Below, one piece after another: positions 44,440-53,992 of a stretch of DNA of 64,000 bases (position 1 is the stretch's first letter; each line of letters starts with the position of its first letter). The stretch is from a bacterium. Lineage in GTDB: Bacteria; Patescibacteriota; Saccharimonadia; Saccharimonadales; UBA4665. The position numbers and the translations under genes were made by a program. The notes below the pieces were generated by a model. That model saw only the letters and a list, made by a program, of their open reading frames with translations, did not search any database and was not told the DNA's origin. The stretch lies in the NCBI GenBank assembly GCA_021850865.1, contig JAJZKN010000001.1, forward strand, positions 94,834-158,833. The letters are read 5' to 3'.

Positions 44440-45801
44440 ATGTCAGACAATAATAATTTAGATCCTCTAAGCAACGAAAATACGCAGCCAAATTTGGCCG
44501 ACGATAAGCCGGACAACCTGAATGCTGGGCCGGCTATCGAGTTGATCAGAGCCAAGCTCGATTCAATCTACGACGAAGAACCGGACGTCAGCACCGAAGA
44601 GGCCGAAGCTACCGCTGCCGTTCACCGCAGTCGACACCAGCAATTCATGTATGAACTAATGACATCAGGAAAAGATCTGGCGTTGATTCAAACCGAATGG
44701 CACAACTATTACCAGAAACTATCTAACAAGGATAAACAACAGGTATGGCATGAGTTTTATGCCAGCAACAAAAACGCGAACATTATCCATCAACAACCGG
44801 ATAACACAGATCAATCAACTATCGCTAGCGACAATAGCCCGACAAAAACAGTTTCCAGCACAAAAATAGCTAAGCATCTTAACGAGCGGGCATTAAAACT
44901 ATCCGGCAGAGGAGTAGCGGGTAAACTCCAAAACGGTGGTGCCGACGCGGCCGCGCTGCGCAATTCAATCCGCTCCAGTGCCGTAGTTAGCGCCCCTAAA
45001 TTAACTTGGAAACATCATCTGCAATCGGCAGCCTTCGGTCTGGCCTGCGGCCTGGTAGTAATTTTCATTTTGTTATTCAGTTTTTTCAATCAGGTAGTTA
45101 TCGCGCCCTTTATCCAGCCTAGCCGGAACCAAACCGCCACGCCGATCATTTTGAGTAACGCCACCATAGCCCCCAACTCAACGCCGGAAGTAATTATCCC
45201 AAAAATTAACGTGGAGATACCTGTAGTTTATTCGGTCAACACCACTAACGAAGCTATCATTGAAAATAACCTCGAAGACGGAGTAGTCCATTTTCCGACG
45301 ACTTCAGTGCCGGGGCAGAATGGCAATGCCGCATTTTTCGGTCATTCCGCTAACAACATATTTAATCCGGGAAAATATAAATTCGCCTTCGTGTTACTGC
45401 ATGATCTGGTAGCCGGTGACGTGTTTTATTTAACCTATAACAACACCGTGTACGCCTATAAGGTTTTTACCACGGAAATCGTCAACCCTAATGATGTCAG
45501 CGTGTTAAATCCGGTACCGGGCCATACCGCCACCGCCACGTTAATTACCTGCGATCCGCCGGGAACCAGCATTAACCGGCTGGTGGTTATCGGAGATCAG
45601 ATCAGTCCAAGCCCGGCCGGCAATGTTTCAGTACCCCAGGCAGCTACCGCCGCGGCGGCACAAGTTTCGGTATTGCCAAGCAACGGACCATCGCTCTGGC
45701 AGCGGTTCATTTCAACCACTTGGGGCAAGATTGTCAGCGTGGTTTTCGTCGTCGGGGCAATTTATCTTATCTGGCTTTGGTATACCAAATTGGTGACTTA
45801 A
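44440..45801 (+). CDS. Sortase with long cytoplasmic N-terminal region
   Basis: 453 residues. About 200 N-terminal residues are charged and mostly disordered or helical (MYELMTSGKDLALIQTEWHNYYQKLSNKDKQQVWHEF). A membrane segment (AAFGLACGLVVIFILLFSFF) and an exported sortase domain follow: IPKINVEIPVVYSV, AAFFGHSA (catalytic His), ATLITCDPPG (Cys), SINRLVVIG (Arg). A second membrane segment closes the C-terminus. Class D/E-like. It would attach proteins bearing an LPXTG-like signal to the cell surface, such as the 21054 gene product. It overlaps the next gene by 4 bp, convergent. Confidence 0.88.
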   Translation: MSDNNNLDPLSNENTQPNLADDKPDNLNAGPAIELIRAKLDSIYDEEPDVSTEEAEATAAVHRSRHQQFMYELMTSGKDLALIQTEWHNYYQKLSNKDKQQVWHEFYASNKNANIIHQQPDNTDQSTIASDNSPTKTVSSTKIAKHLNERALKLSGRGVAGKLQNGGADAAALRNSIRSSAVVSAPKLTWKHHLQSAAFGLACGLVVIFILLFSFFNQVVIAPFIQPSRNQTATPIILSNATIAPNSTPEVIIPKINVEIPVVYSVNTTNEAIIENNLEDGVVHFPTTSVPGQNGNAAFFGHSANNIFNPGKYKFAFVLLHDLVAGDVFYLTYNNTVYAYKVFTTEIVNPNDVSVLNPVPGHTATATLITCDPPGTSINRLVVIGDQISPSPAGNVSVPQAATAAAAQVSVLPSNGPSLWQRFISTTWGKIVSVVFVVGAIYLIWLWYTKLVT

Positions 45802-47264
45802 GGCACCACCAAAGAGGTCTGGTAAAGATCGACTCCTGTCGGGGTAGCCTGCACTAATCCGAAATAAGACCGGTAGTCCGGAGCAAAAAATGATGGATAC
45901 GCTGGCAGGGCGGGAGTTAATGTCTGGCGATTGGTGTTATCGTAATCAAAGACTACCAGCTTGCCACCACTGACAAACATTAACCGGTCACCGTCCATCC
46001 AACTAACATGCGTTTGGGGCGAATCAAGCGGCAGACTGGTTTTATAATGGTAGATAATATCGTTATAGATATCATAAACGGCAAAGTTTTGACCATTTTC
46101 AGTTAGTATAAATTGGGCGGTCGGTGCGAATGATTCATAGTTAGGGTTGGCAATTTTCAGCGCCCTGAACGGTTCGATCTTGGGATTAGGCCCGGCTTGC
46201 GCCTGGGAAAGTATGTTTTCGTAGATATAAACAAAGTCACCGGAGCTGGCTCCTACTACGCTGTAGTTAGTGCCGTTATAGTCGGCCATATTAAGTAAAT
46301 AGATGGTCGAAGTGGGTAGATATCTGACAAAATAGTCGGTGCCGCCGTTATCCAGCTCAACGGACACCTGGCCGGCCGGATCACTACTGGTAGAAGTAAC
46401 GTAGAGAAAGTCTTTGCTGCCATAACTTTTATAGGCAAGAACACCTGTTTCCAGTTGATTAACGGTACTTGATCCGATAGTGGCTGCAGACAAAATTTGC
46501 GTGGTTGAATCATAAAAATAAAACTGATTATACCTGAGGTTATTGAAGCTGACGCTGGTCGGATTAACATTATAGGTCTTATTAAGGTTAATCGATTGGG
46601 AGGGGTTCTGGGTGTCCAGTTCAATGAATTCCTGCGAGCCGTCGTACAGATGATCAAGCAAAAGATGTTGGTTATCATTGGCCCAGCCGACAACTTGCCA
46701 GCTTTGGCTGGTGGTCGCCGGACTTAGTAAACCTTGAGGCAGGTTCAAAGTGACCGGTGGCACTTTAGGGTTGGTCAAATCATACTCTAAAAAACTGCCA
46801 AAATTTGCTGGATCGGAAACGACCAGATATTGCTGGCTCGGACTTTGGGTAGCAATCACTGGAGCGGCTGCGTATTTAGCAATGATCGTCTTGGTCAATT
46901 TTACCGGAAACAGTAATGGATAGTCGTAGTGAATAACCTGACCGCCGTAAATCGGAATCAAGTGGTACCAGGGCCGGTAACCGGGAGAGCTTAACTCGAA
47001 CTTATAGACTCCGGCCGGAATCGTCAGCCTGGTATTGGTAGTCGCTGGATTAAGCACGCCATTGACATAAATCGACGCCGGATTGGGCTGCGAAGACAAA
47101 AAGACCATACCGTTTTGAATTACCTGGCCATTTTTTAAACCGTAGCCATAAGCCTGCCAAAGTAAAATAACGCAACCGATGACGATACTGATCGCCACCA
47201 ATGCATAGCCTATCCATAACCGGATACGCTGCATTCGTTGTGATTTGGGGTCTAGATAATCCAT
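45798..47264 (-). CDS. PEGA-domain membrane protein with beta-propeller-like region
   Basis: 488 residues. Membrane anchor (IRLWIGYALVAISIVIGCVILLWQAYGYG), then a PEGA domain (LSSQPNPASIYVNGVLNPATTNTRLTIPAGVYKFELSSPGYRPWYH). About 350 residues of repeated beta-blade-like segments follow (LVVSDPANFGSFLEYDL, SFFAPDYRSYFGLVQ). PEGA domains bind or decorate extracellular surfaces, and the propeller part may be a scaffold. CATACT ends 6 nt before the ATG, so the message may be leaderless. Confidence 0.75.
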   Translation of the reverse strand: MDYLDPKSQRMQRIRLWIGYALVAISIVIGCVILLWQAYGYGLKNGQVIQNGMVFLSSQPNPASIYVNGVLNPATTNTRLTIPAGVYKFELSSPGYRPWYHLIPIYGGQVIHYDYPLLFPVKLTKTIIAKYAAAPVIATQSPSQQYLVVSDPANFGSFLEYDLTNPKVPPVTLNLPQGLLSPATTSQSWQVVGWANDNQHLLLDHLYDGSQEFIELDTQNPSQSINLNKTYNVNPTSVSFNNLRYNQFYFYDSTTQILSAATIGSSTVNQLETGVLAYKSYGSKDFLYVTSTSSDPAGQVSVELDNGGTDYFVRYLPTSTIYLLNMADYNGTNYSVVGASSGDFVYIYENILSQAQAGPNPKIEPFRALKIANPNYESFAPTAQFILTENGQNFAVYDIYNDIIYHYKTSLPLDSPQTHVSWMDGDRLMFVSGGKLVVFDYDNTNRQTLTPALPAYPSFFAPDYRSYFGLVQATPTGVDLYQTSLVVP

Positions 47265-47431
47265 AAATATAGTATGCGCTTAGGCAAATTCCGAAACCAT
47301 GCAAAAACCAGGGGGACAAATCCCAAAACGCATTTACTATTTTAGTTATACTTGCAGGCGAGTACAAGTAGTAATAAGATGAATACAAAGTCTCTATACG
47401 CTTACGCTAATCAAAGTTTGGACAAAACCAA

Positions 47432-48496
47432 GTGGATATTCAACCGGCTAACAGTTTAGATAATGCTCCTTCGCGAAACGGCGGTAAAAAACGGAAAGCC
47501 AGCCGTAGCATTGACGGGCTTATCAGTAATGCCAAGCATGCTACCGTGCAAGTCAAACCAAAGACTCCTCAAGCGAATAACCGGCGAGGACTCAAACACA
47601 CGATGCCTCAACCCGATCGTTCAGCGACTCTGATGCGGGCGTCAGTCGAAAAACCACTCAAAAATCATTACCGCTTAATTGGTCGATCAACCTCGCCGCT
47701 CAGCGTAATTAGTAAAAGTCCGGGTATTATTAGTTCGACAATGGTCGGCAGCATCGACCGCCGAGTAGCAAAAAGAGCCCAGTCAATTCGTCTAAGCAGC
47801 AAAGTTAGCCGCTTCGGTAGTATAGAAGGAGTAAATGGCGAACCGGTGATTCATAGCATCGCTCCGGAACCGCCGCGGCAGCCTATTTATAACCAGCCCG
47901 CTGCCGAGGCGACAGACAGCAACCGACCAACAATTAAGCAGCCGGATATGTTTGAACGGGCAATCGAGCAGGCGACCGCTCACCAACAACCAAAATTGAC
48001 TAAAAAACAACTCCGGCAGCTTAACGGCAAAGCAAAAAATAATCGAAAACTGGCTGTTTATGGACTGGGTATTTTAGTGGTATTTGCCGCACTTGGAGTA
48101 TTTGTTTATTCGAATATGCAAAATATTATGGTAAAAATCGCCAGTAGCCGGGCCGGCTTTTCGGCAGTTATTCCCAGTTATCATCCCGCCGTATTCGCAC
48201 TTGCTTCAGTTAGTTATCAATCGGGGTTGGTGTCGATGAACTACAACAACGCAAATAGCTCAAGCCATTATACGATTAACGAACGCCCCTCCTCATGGGA
48301 CGACCCGACACTACTAAACAGTCTGGTTATCCCCGCTAGCGGCAATCATTATAAAACACTTATGGTCGCCGGACAGACTCTGTATGTCTACAACAACAGC
48401 CAGGTAGTTTGGGTATCCGACGGAATTCTCTACCAGCTGGCCGGCGGCAACAGCTTGAGTAAGCTCCAGCTGGAAAAACTGGCGACTACGCTTTAG
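47432..48496 (+). CDS. Type II membrane protein with basic cytoplasmic tail, unknown
   Basis: 354 residues, GTG start with no clear ribosome site. About 200 residues of basic low-complexity sequence (KHATVQVKPKTPQANNRRGLKHTMPQ), then a membrane segment (LAVYGLGILVVFAALGVFVYS). The exported region of about 130 residues begins ASSRAGFSAVIPSYHPAVFALASVSYQSGLVSMNYN. No family recognised. Topology repeats that of the 4473, 35045 and 50020 products. Confidence 0.6.
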   Translation: MDIQPANSLDNAPSRNGGKKRKASRSIDGLISNAKHATVQVKPKTPQANNRRGLKHTMPQPDRSATLMRASVEKPLKNHYRLIGRSTSPLSVISKSPGIISSTMVGSIDRRVAKRAQSIRLSSKVSRFGSIEGVNGEPVIHSIAPEPPRQPIYNQPAAEATDSNRPTIKQPDMFERAIEQATAHQQPKLTKKQLRQLNGKAKNNRKLAVYGLGILVVFAALGVFVYSNMQNIMVKIASSRAGFSAVIPSYHPAVFALASVSYQSGLVSMNYNNANSSSHYTINERPSSWDDPTLLNSLVIPASGNHYKTLMVAGQTLYVYNNSQVVWVSDGILYQLAGGNSLSKLQLEKLATTL

Positions 48497-48553
48497 TGTT
48501 GCCACTGATCTATTTTTAGTATTTACTTAACGAGAAGGGGGATAATCGATTCG

Positions 48554-49984
48554 ATGCAACCAATAAGGACCCGGTTCGCCCCTAGTCCGACCGGACAACT
48601 GCATATAGGCGGCGTTCGGGCCGCTTTGTTCCCATGGCTTTTAGCCCGCCGCTACGGCGGCAGCTTTATTTTACGGATCGAAGACACCGATCAGTCCAGG
48701 GAAGTTTCCGGTGCAATCGACACCATCAAAGACAGTCTGAAATGGTTGGGGCTCGACTGGGACGAAGGTCCGGATATCGGTGGACCATATGCGCCGTACA
48801 TCCAAAGCCAGCGCCGAACTTCCTATTTAGACTGGGCAAACAGACTTGTGCATGCCGGCCGGGCCTATGCTGATGACCGCTCGACAAGCGAACTAGACCA
48901 ATTGCGTCTTGACGCCAATAACCGCCACCGACCGTTTCTGGCTAGAGACTACCGGCCAACAACAAAAAATCAATGGCAGCCGGGAACGGTACCGCTGCGG
49001 TTCCTGTCCGAACCGAAAGCCTATACATGGCATGACGAAATCATGGGCGAACTAAGTGCCGGAGCTGATGCGGTGGACGATTTTATTTTGATAAAATCCG
49101 ACGGACTGCCGACGTATAACTTTGCTTACATAATCGACGACTTCGAGATGAAGATTAGCCACGTCATCCGTGGACTTGAATATATCGCCTCAATGCCCAA
49201 GTATTTGAACTTATACGAAGCTCTGGAACTTAGTAAACCGAAGTTCGCCCACATGCCACACATTCTTGGGCCGGAAGGCAATAAGAAGCTAAGCAAACGG
49301 GATAACGCCATGAGCGTCCTTGAATATAAAGAGCAGGGATACCTGCCGGAAGCAATGATCAATTTCCTGGCGCTGCTGGGCTGGAATCCAGGAATTGAAC
49401 AGGAAATATTTACTCTTAACGAACTCATTGAAAAGTTTTCTCTCGAGCGGGTAGGTCGCAGCGGTGCCCGCTTTGACGAGCGGCGACTACTTTGGATGGA
49501 TGGCAATTACATACGCAATCTACCATTAGACGAACTGTATATTAGAAGTGAACATTACTGGCCGCCCGAAGCCGAAAGTTATCCGCCTCAATATAAAAAG
49601 AACATTCTCAACCTGGTTCAGGAAAGATTGAAGTTCCTTGGCGAGCTACCGCAGTTAACCCGCTTCTTTTTTGTCGATTTACCTATCGACACCGCTTTAA
49701 TCAAAGACAATAAGAAACTAGCCGCCCTCAGTAGCGGGCAGCTGAGTGCACTACTAAATGAAACTTTGACCGAGTTTAATTCAAGCGACTTTACCGCCGC
49801 CGACTTGAACTTACACCTCAACCAGCTACTAACGCGTCTTCATGAGAGTCCGGCGGTCTTATTCGGTCTAATCAGAATTGCCACCACGCAGGCGCCGGCC
49901 AGCCCGCCATTGGCTGAATACCTGGCACTGATCGGCAAAGAAAAGACAATTGCCCGGATCAAAACACAGCTTGAACATTTATAG
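48554..49984 (+). CDS. gltX: Glutamyl-tRNA synthetase
   Basis: 476 residues, full length, ribosome site GAGAAGGGGG. HIGH-type motif PSPTGQLHIGGVRAALF, IEDTDQSREVSGA and the KMSKS-type loop KKLSKRDNAMSVLEYKEQGYLPEAMINFLALLGW. It charges tRNA-Glu. In organisms lacking GlnRS it also charges tRNA-Gln for later amidation, but this cannot be decided here. The cognate tRNA-Glu(CTC) lies at 57059. Confidence 0.96.
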   Translation: MQPIRTRFAPSPTGQLHIGGVRAALFPWLLARRYGGSFILRIEDTDQSREVSGAIDTIKDSLKWLGLDWDEGPDIGGPYAPYIQSQRRTSYLDWANRLVHAGRAYADDRSTSELDQLRLDANNRHRPFLARDYRPTTKNQWQPGTVPLRFLSEPKAYTWHDEIMGELSAGADAVDDFILIKSDGLPTYNFAYIIDDFEMKISHVIRGLEYIASMPKYLNLYEALELSKPKFAHMPHILGPEGNKKLSKRDNAMSVLEYKEQGYLPEAMINFLALLGWNPGIEQEIFTLNELIEKFSLERVGRSGARFDERRLLWMDGNYIRNLPLDELYIRSEHYWPPEAESYPPQYKKNILNLVQERLKFLGELPQLTRFFFVDLPIDTALIKDNKKLAALSSGQLSALLNETLTEFNSSDFTAADLNLHLNQLLTRLHESPAVLFGLIRIATTQAPASPPLAEYLALIGKEKTIARIKTQLEHL

Positions 49985-50007
49985 ACTTTCTCCGATTCCG
50001 GTCGTGC

Positions 50008-50013
50008 TAAAAT
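50008..50013 (+). promoter_or_regulatory. Extended -10 for leaderless message of the DUF3048 gene
   Basis: TGC-TAAAAT ends 6 nt before the ATG at 50020, so +1 coincides with the start codon. Confidence 0.5.
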
Positions 50014-50019
50014 ATCCGT

Positions 50020-51300
50020 ATGCATGATGATATTCAAGGCGAACCAAAATTAAAAACTCATCATCAAAACCCACCAGCTAAACCCGAAGCCACGGAAAGT
50101 TTCCATACTCCAGAAGAAATCGCCGCCCATGACGACGGCATAACCATCGATATGGCTAACGAAGATCTAGCTCCACCCGCAGCGGCAGCTCCAATAAGCA
50201 GTAAGCCGAAACCCCGAAAATGGTTCAATAAGCTTTGGCCGCCAAGCAAAAAACAACTGATCATAACCGGCGCAGCGGTGGTTGTACTGGCAGGGCTGGG
50301 AATTGCCGGCTGGAAACTCGCCGGTACAACTCATCAGCTTAGCTCCACTAAACCAGCAACCATCGCCAAATCCAAGACTAAAGCCCCAACACCGAAAAGT
50401 AACACAGTGGCATCGACGCTTACCGGCTTACAAGTAAACCCGTCCGCCAACCAGCGACCAATAACCGCAGTCATGATTGAAAATCTACCCCCCGCCAGGC
50501 CCCAGTCCGGGCTCAGTCAGGCAGGAGTCGTATTTGAGGCCTTGACCGAAGGCGGCATTACCCGATTTATGGCTTTATTCCAAGACCAGCTGCCCACCAG
50601 CGTCGGGCCGGTCAGGTCATTGCGGCCATATTTTATTGATTGGGCGCTGGGATTTGACGCGCCGATCGCCCATGACGGTGGCAGCCCGCAAGCACTAGCC
50701 GACGTAACAGCTTGGAATGTCAAAGACCTTGACCAGATGTACAACCCCGGACCATACGTCAGAATATCGTCCAGGCCTTCGCCGCACAATCTTTATGCCA
50801 GTCTGCCGGCACTAGTAAATCTCGAAGCCAGCAAAGGCTGGACATCCAGCAGTTTCACGGGCTGGCCAAGAAAACCGGATGCGCCGGCTAAAACACCAAA
50901 TGCCACTAATATAAACTTCACCTTGTCCTATTCAACTTACAACGTCAATTATTTGTACAACAAGTCGACGAACAGTTATAACCGTAGTGTCGGCGGCGCC
51001 CCGCAAATTGACGCCAACACCAATAAACAGCTGAGTCCGAAAGTGGTAATCGGCATGGTCATACCTTGGAGTCAGGGTTCACTTGACACCTCCAACGCTT
51101 ACTATTCGGTTTATCAGACAATCGGCAGCGGTGCCGCTTATGTCTTTCAGGATGGCACGCTAACGATCGGTACCTGGAGCAAACCTTCGGCTAACGCGCC
51201 GATTGCCTTTACGACCGCGAATGGTCAAACCTTAAAACTAAACGCCGGCCAAACCTGGATAACCGCAATCGCTGCGCCGAGCGATATTGCCTATAACTAA
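50020..51300 (+). CDS. DUF3048 (YerB-like) anchored envelope protein
   Basis: 426 residues. Cytoplasmic tail of about 80 residues, a membrane anchor (LIITGAAVVVLAGLGIAGWKLAG) and an exported DUF3048 domain: ITAVMIENLPPARPQSGLSQAGVVFEALTEGGITRFMALFQDQLPTSVGPVRSLRPYFIDWALGFDAP and AHDGGSP. The domain is common in Firmicutes and CPR bacteria and its biochemical activity is unknown. No thioester or enzyme motif is obvious. It precedes the kinase gene by 40 bp, but with its own promoter. Confidence 0.82.
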   Translation: MHDDIQGEPKLKTHHQNPPAKPEATESFHTPEEIAAHDDGITIDMANEDLAPPAAAAPISSKPKPRKWFNKLWPPSKKQLIITGAAVVVLAGLGIAGWKLAGTTHQLSSTKPATIAKSKTKAPTPKSNTVASTLTGLQVNPSANQRPITAVMIENLPPARPQSGLSQAGVVFEALTEGGITRFMALFQDQLPTSVGPVRSLRPYFIDWALGFDAPIAHDGGSPQALADVTAWNVKDLDQMYNPGPYVRISSRPSPHNLYASLPALVNLEASKGWTSSSFTGWPRKPDAPAKTPNATNINFTLSYSTYNVNYLYNKSTNSYNRSVGGAPQIDANTNKQLSPKVVIGMVIPWSQGSLDTSNAYYSVYQTIGSGAAYVFQDGTLTIGTWSKPSANAPIAFTTANGQTLKLNAGQTWITAIAAPSDIAYN

Positions 51301-51340
51301 ACTATTGTCTATGACAGGGAAGTTCAACAAATAAAATCAG

Positions 51341-52885
51341 GTGGATAATCTAAAAAAAACCCGGCGACAGTACCATATAAGGCTATTAATTGCGTTTTTT
51401 ATTAGTGGTGTGCTACCACTGGCCGTTTATATTGGCATTAAGAAAACCGTTGGGCTGCATAACGACTATTATGGCTCGGCAATTGCCCTAGCCTTAGTGC
51501 TGCTCATGAGCTTATTTATGGCATCGATTTTAGCTCGCTCATTAATCACGCCACTAAAGACCCTGTGGGAGCTGATTATCAGCTACAGTCCGCAGAGTAA
51601 CGTTCAACAGCCAAAAATTGAAACGCTCAAGATTGGCCGGGAAATGGTCGCCAATTTGTCAATGCAAGTCTTTAAACTGGCGTCAGCGGCCGACACTAAT
51701 CAACAAGCACAATCCGCACAACTAATCTCACTAAGCAATGATTTTGTTGCCAATAAATTGCCGCTGCCACTGTTCGTACTCGACGCCAGCGAAACTATTA
51801 TCTTCGCGAACACGCCTGCCAGTGATTATGTCGGAATGCCAAACAAGGATATTATCGGCAAAAACTTTTATATGGTTATGGATATGTCTTTTCCTAGCGA
51901 AAACACGCTTGACCACTGGCTGAAGGAGGTTACAGTCAACACTGCCACCGCCAGTACGAGTTGGGAGCGGGTTAAGCTTAACGTCCTAGACAACCACCCG
52001 ACCAGGCTGTTCGATTTGGCGGCCTTTTATAATAAGGATAATCCGAATCACTACGAAACTATGCTGGTCTTATTCGATCACACTAAACAGTACTCCCAAG
52101 ATGACCAGGCGATCAGTTTCGTTGCGTTGTCCGTACATGAACTCAGAACACCTCTAACTTTGCTCCGAGGATACATTGAAGCACTGGACGACGAACTTGA
52201 CACTAAAAACAGCAACGACCCGGAACTGAAAAAATTTATGGAGAACATGCGCGCCACCGCTCAGCAGCTTACCGCTTTCGTTAACAATATTCTGAATGTC
52301 GCACGGGTCAACAACGACCAGCTGGAGCTGGAGCTACACGAGGAGAATTGGGCAGAAATTCTTAATTCGGCCGTCAATGCCATACGCCTAAGAGCCAAAG
52401 TCAGGGGCATCGAAATTGAAACCACTATTGCGCCGGATTTGCCGACTGTCGGCGTCGATCGCTTGAGTATCTACGAAGTAATCAGCAACTTAATCGACAA
52501 TGCCATTAAATACAGCGGCGAATCTAAAACAATTAAAATAGAATCTCACTTAAATAATGACGGAATGGTCGAGACCAATGTACAGGATTTTGGCCTCGGC
52601 ATCAGCTCCAGCATAATGCCTAATCTATTTACCAAATTCTACCGCGACCACCGGAACCGATCGCAAATCGGCGGCACCGGACTGGGACTATATCTAAGCA
52701 AGGCTATTGTTGATGCCCACGGCGGAGTTATCTGGGTAAGGTCAACTATTGGCAAGGGGAGCATTTTCGGTTTTACGCTGATACCATTCACTCAGCTTGC
52801 TGAAGAAATTAAAAACAGCGATAATAAAGACATAGTCCGTGGCGCCCACGGCTGGATTAAAAATCATTCACTCTATAGGAGATAA
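51341..52885 (+). CDS. Membrane sensor histidine kinase with PAS
   Basis: 514 residues, GTG start. Two membrane segments (LLIAFFISGVLPLAVYIGI, SAIALALVLLMSLFMASILARSLI), then a HAMP-like link, a PAS domain (LFVLDASETIIFANTPASDYVG), the phosphoacceptor box FVALSVHELRTPLTLLRGYIEAL (His near 270) and an ATPase domain (NLIDNAIKYSG, GTGLGLYLSKAIVDAHGG). The short extracytoplasmic loop between the membrane segments (about 15 residues) suggests sensing within the membrane. It is followed 5 bp later by its receiver. Confidence 0.92.
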   Translation: MDNLKKTRRQYHIRLLIAFFISGVLPLAVYIGIKKTVGLHNDYYGSAIALALVLLMSLFMASILARSLITPLKTLWELIISYSPQSNVQQPKIETLKIGREMVANLSMQVFKLASAADTNQQAQSAQLISLSNDFVANKLPLPLFVLDASETIIFANTPASDYVGMPNKDIIGKNFYMVMDMSFPSENTLDHWLKEVTVNTATASTSWERVKLNVLDNHPTRLFDLAAFYNKDNPNHYETMLVLFDHTKQYSQDDQAISFVALSVHELRTPLTLLRGYIEALDDELDTKNSNDPELKKFMENMRATAQQLTAFVNNILNVARVNNDQLELELHEENWAEILNSAVNAIRLRAKVRGIEIETTIAPDLPTVGVDRLSIYEVISNLIDNAIKYSGESKTIKIESHLNNDGMVETNVQDFGLGISSSIMPNLFTKFYRDHRNRSQIGGTGLGLYLSKAIVDAHGGVIWVRSTIGKGSIFGFTLIPFTQLAEEIKNSDNKDIVRGAHGWIKNHSLYRR

Positions 52886-52890
52886 AACCG

Positions 52891-53289
52891 ATGGAACCGG
52901 ATAAGCCAGGCGAGCAGATGACCAAAAAAGTACTTTGCATCGAAGACGAGCATTTTATTGGTGAACTTTATAAACGAACGCTCGATAGGTCCGGATATGA
53001 CACCACCCTGGAGGTTGACGGGGTGAAAGGCTTAAGCCTGGCCCAAACCGATCAATACGATATAATTCTGCTTGATTTGATGGTACCTAATTTGACGGGC
53101 ATTGAAATTCTCAGAACGCTGCGCGACAGCAGTAAAACACCCCACCTGAAGGCAAAGATCATTATTATTACCAATCTTGATCAGCGGGATGACATCAGAC
53201 AGGAAATCGAGAAACAGGCCGACGGTTATGTCGTTAAAGCCGAGCTAACACCCAAGGAACTAGTTGAGTTTTTAGATAACGTCGCTTGA
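52891..53289 (+). CDS. Receiver-only response regulator
   Basis: 132 residues, ribosome site AGGAGA. A CheY-like domain with acidic pocket IEDEH, phosphorylation site IILLDLMVPNLTG (Asp), ITN in the Thr/Ser switch position and VVK (Lys). It has no output domain, so it must act by protein contact or as part of a relay. The start of the methyltransferase ORF overlaps its stop. Partner kinase is immediately upstream. Confidence 0.9.
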   Translation: MEPDKPGEQMTKKVLCIEDEHFIGELYKRTLDRSGYDTTLEVDGVKGLSLAQTDQYDIILLDLMVPNLTGIEILRTLRDSSKTPHLKAKIIIITNLDQRDDIRQEIEKQADGYVVKAELTPKELVEFLDNVA

Positions 53290-53327
53290 TAAGGGACCGT
53301 TTAATTATTTTGTTAAGAGGAGAGGTT

Positions 53328-53987
53328 TTGGCTAAACCGACTACAGTTAATCAGCTGATTAAAAGCTATCCGCTATTAAGCGAGCAGATGACCAAACCTA
53401 GACTCAGCGTGATCTTGAGAACGCTAAGCGAAACATTAAGCTTGCCCGGTAATAACGGAGATATTGTCGAGTTCGGCTGTTACAGCGGGACTACCAGTGT
53501 GTTTATCCGGCGGCTCTTGGATAGTATGAATACGCCCGGCCAAATAATTCGTACCTTTCATGTCTACGACTCATTCAGCGGCTTACCGGCGAAGTCAATA
53601 AAAGATGCTTCGGTAATCGGAACAGCCTTTCAAGCCGGCGAATTAACGGCTACTAAACGCCAGTTAATTAAAAACTTCAAGCAGGCCGGTCTAAAACTTC
53701 CGGTAGTCCATAAAGGCTGGTTTAGTGATCTCGGCGAAACTGACTTGCCGCCGGAAATTGCTTTTGCGTTCTTGGACGGGGACTTTTATGATTCCATTAT
53801 GGCCAGTCTGGAACTGGTCTGGCCAAGATTAAATTTCCAGGGTTTGGTTGTTGTTGACGATTACAACCGCGACCAGTTACCGGGAGTAACCAGAGCGATA
53901 AATGATTTTTTCGGTGCCAATAATCAATCGCCGATTTTGCGCCACGAACAAAATTTGGCTCTAATACGCAAAAATATCAAGAAATAG
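53328..53987 (+). CDS. TylF/MycF-type SAM methyltransferase
   Basis: I choose TTG 53328 (219 residues) because AGGAGAGG lies 2-9 nt before it, whereas TTG 53286 has no ribosome site. SAM-binding GDIVEFGCYSGTTSVFIRRLL, FHVYDSFSGLPAKS, IAFAFLDGDFYDSIMASLELVWPRL and GLVVVDDYN fit the TylF macrocin O-methyltransferase family (metal-dependent, acting on sugars or small molecules). The natural substrate here is unknown. Located in the two-component operon. Confidence 0.82.
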   Translation: MAKPTTVNQLIKSYPLLSEQMTKPRLSVILRTLSETLSLPGNNGDIVEFGCYSGTTSVFIRRLLDSMNTPGQIIRTFHVYDSFSGLPAKSIKDASVIGTAFQAGELTATKRQLIKNFKQAGLKLPVVHKGWFSDLGETDLPPEIAFAFLDGDFYDSIMASLELVWPRLNFQGLVVVDDYNRDQLPGVTRAINDFFGANNQSPILRHEQNLALIRKNIKK

Positions 53988-53992
53988 TTTAA

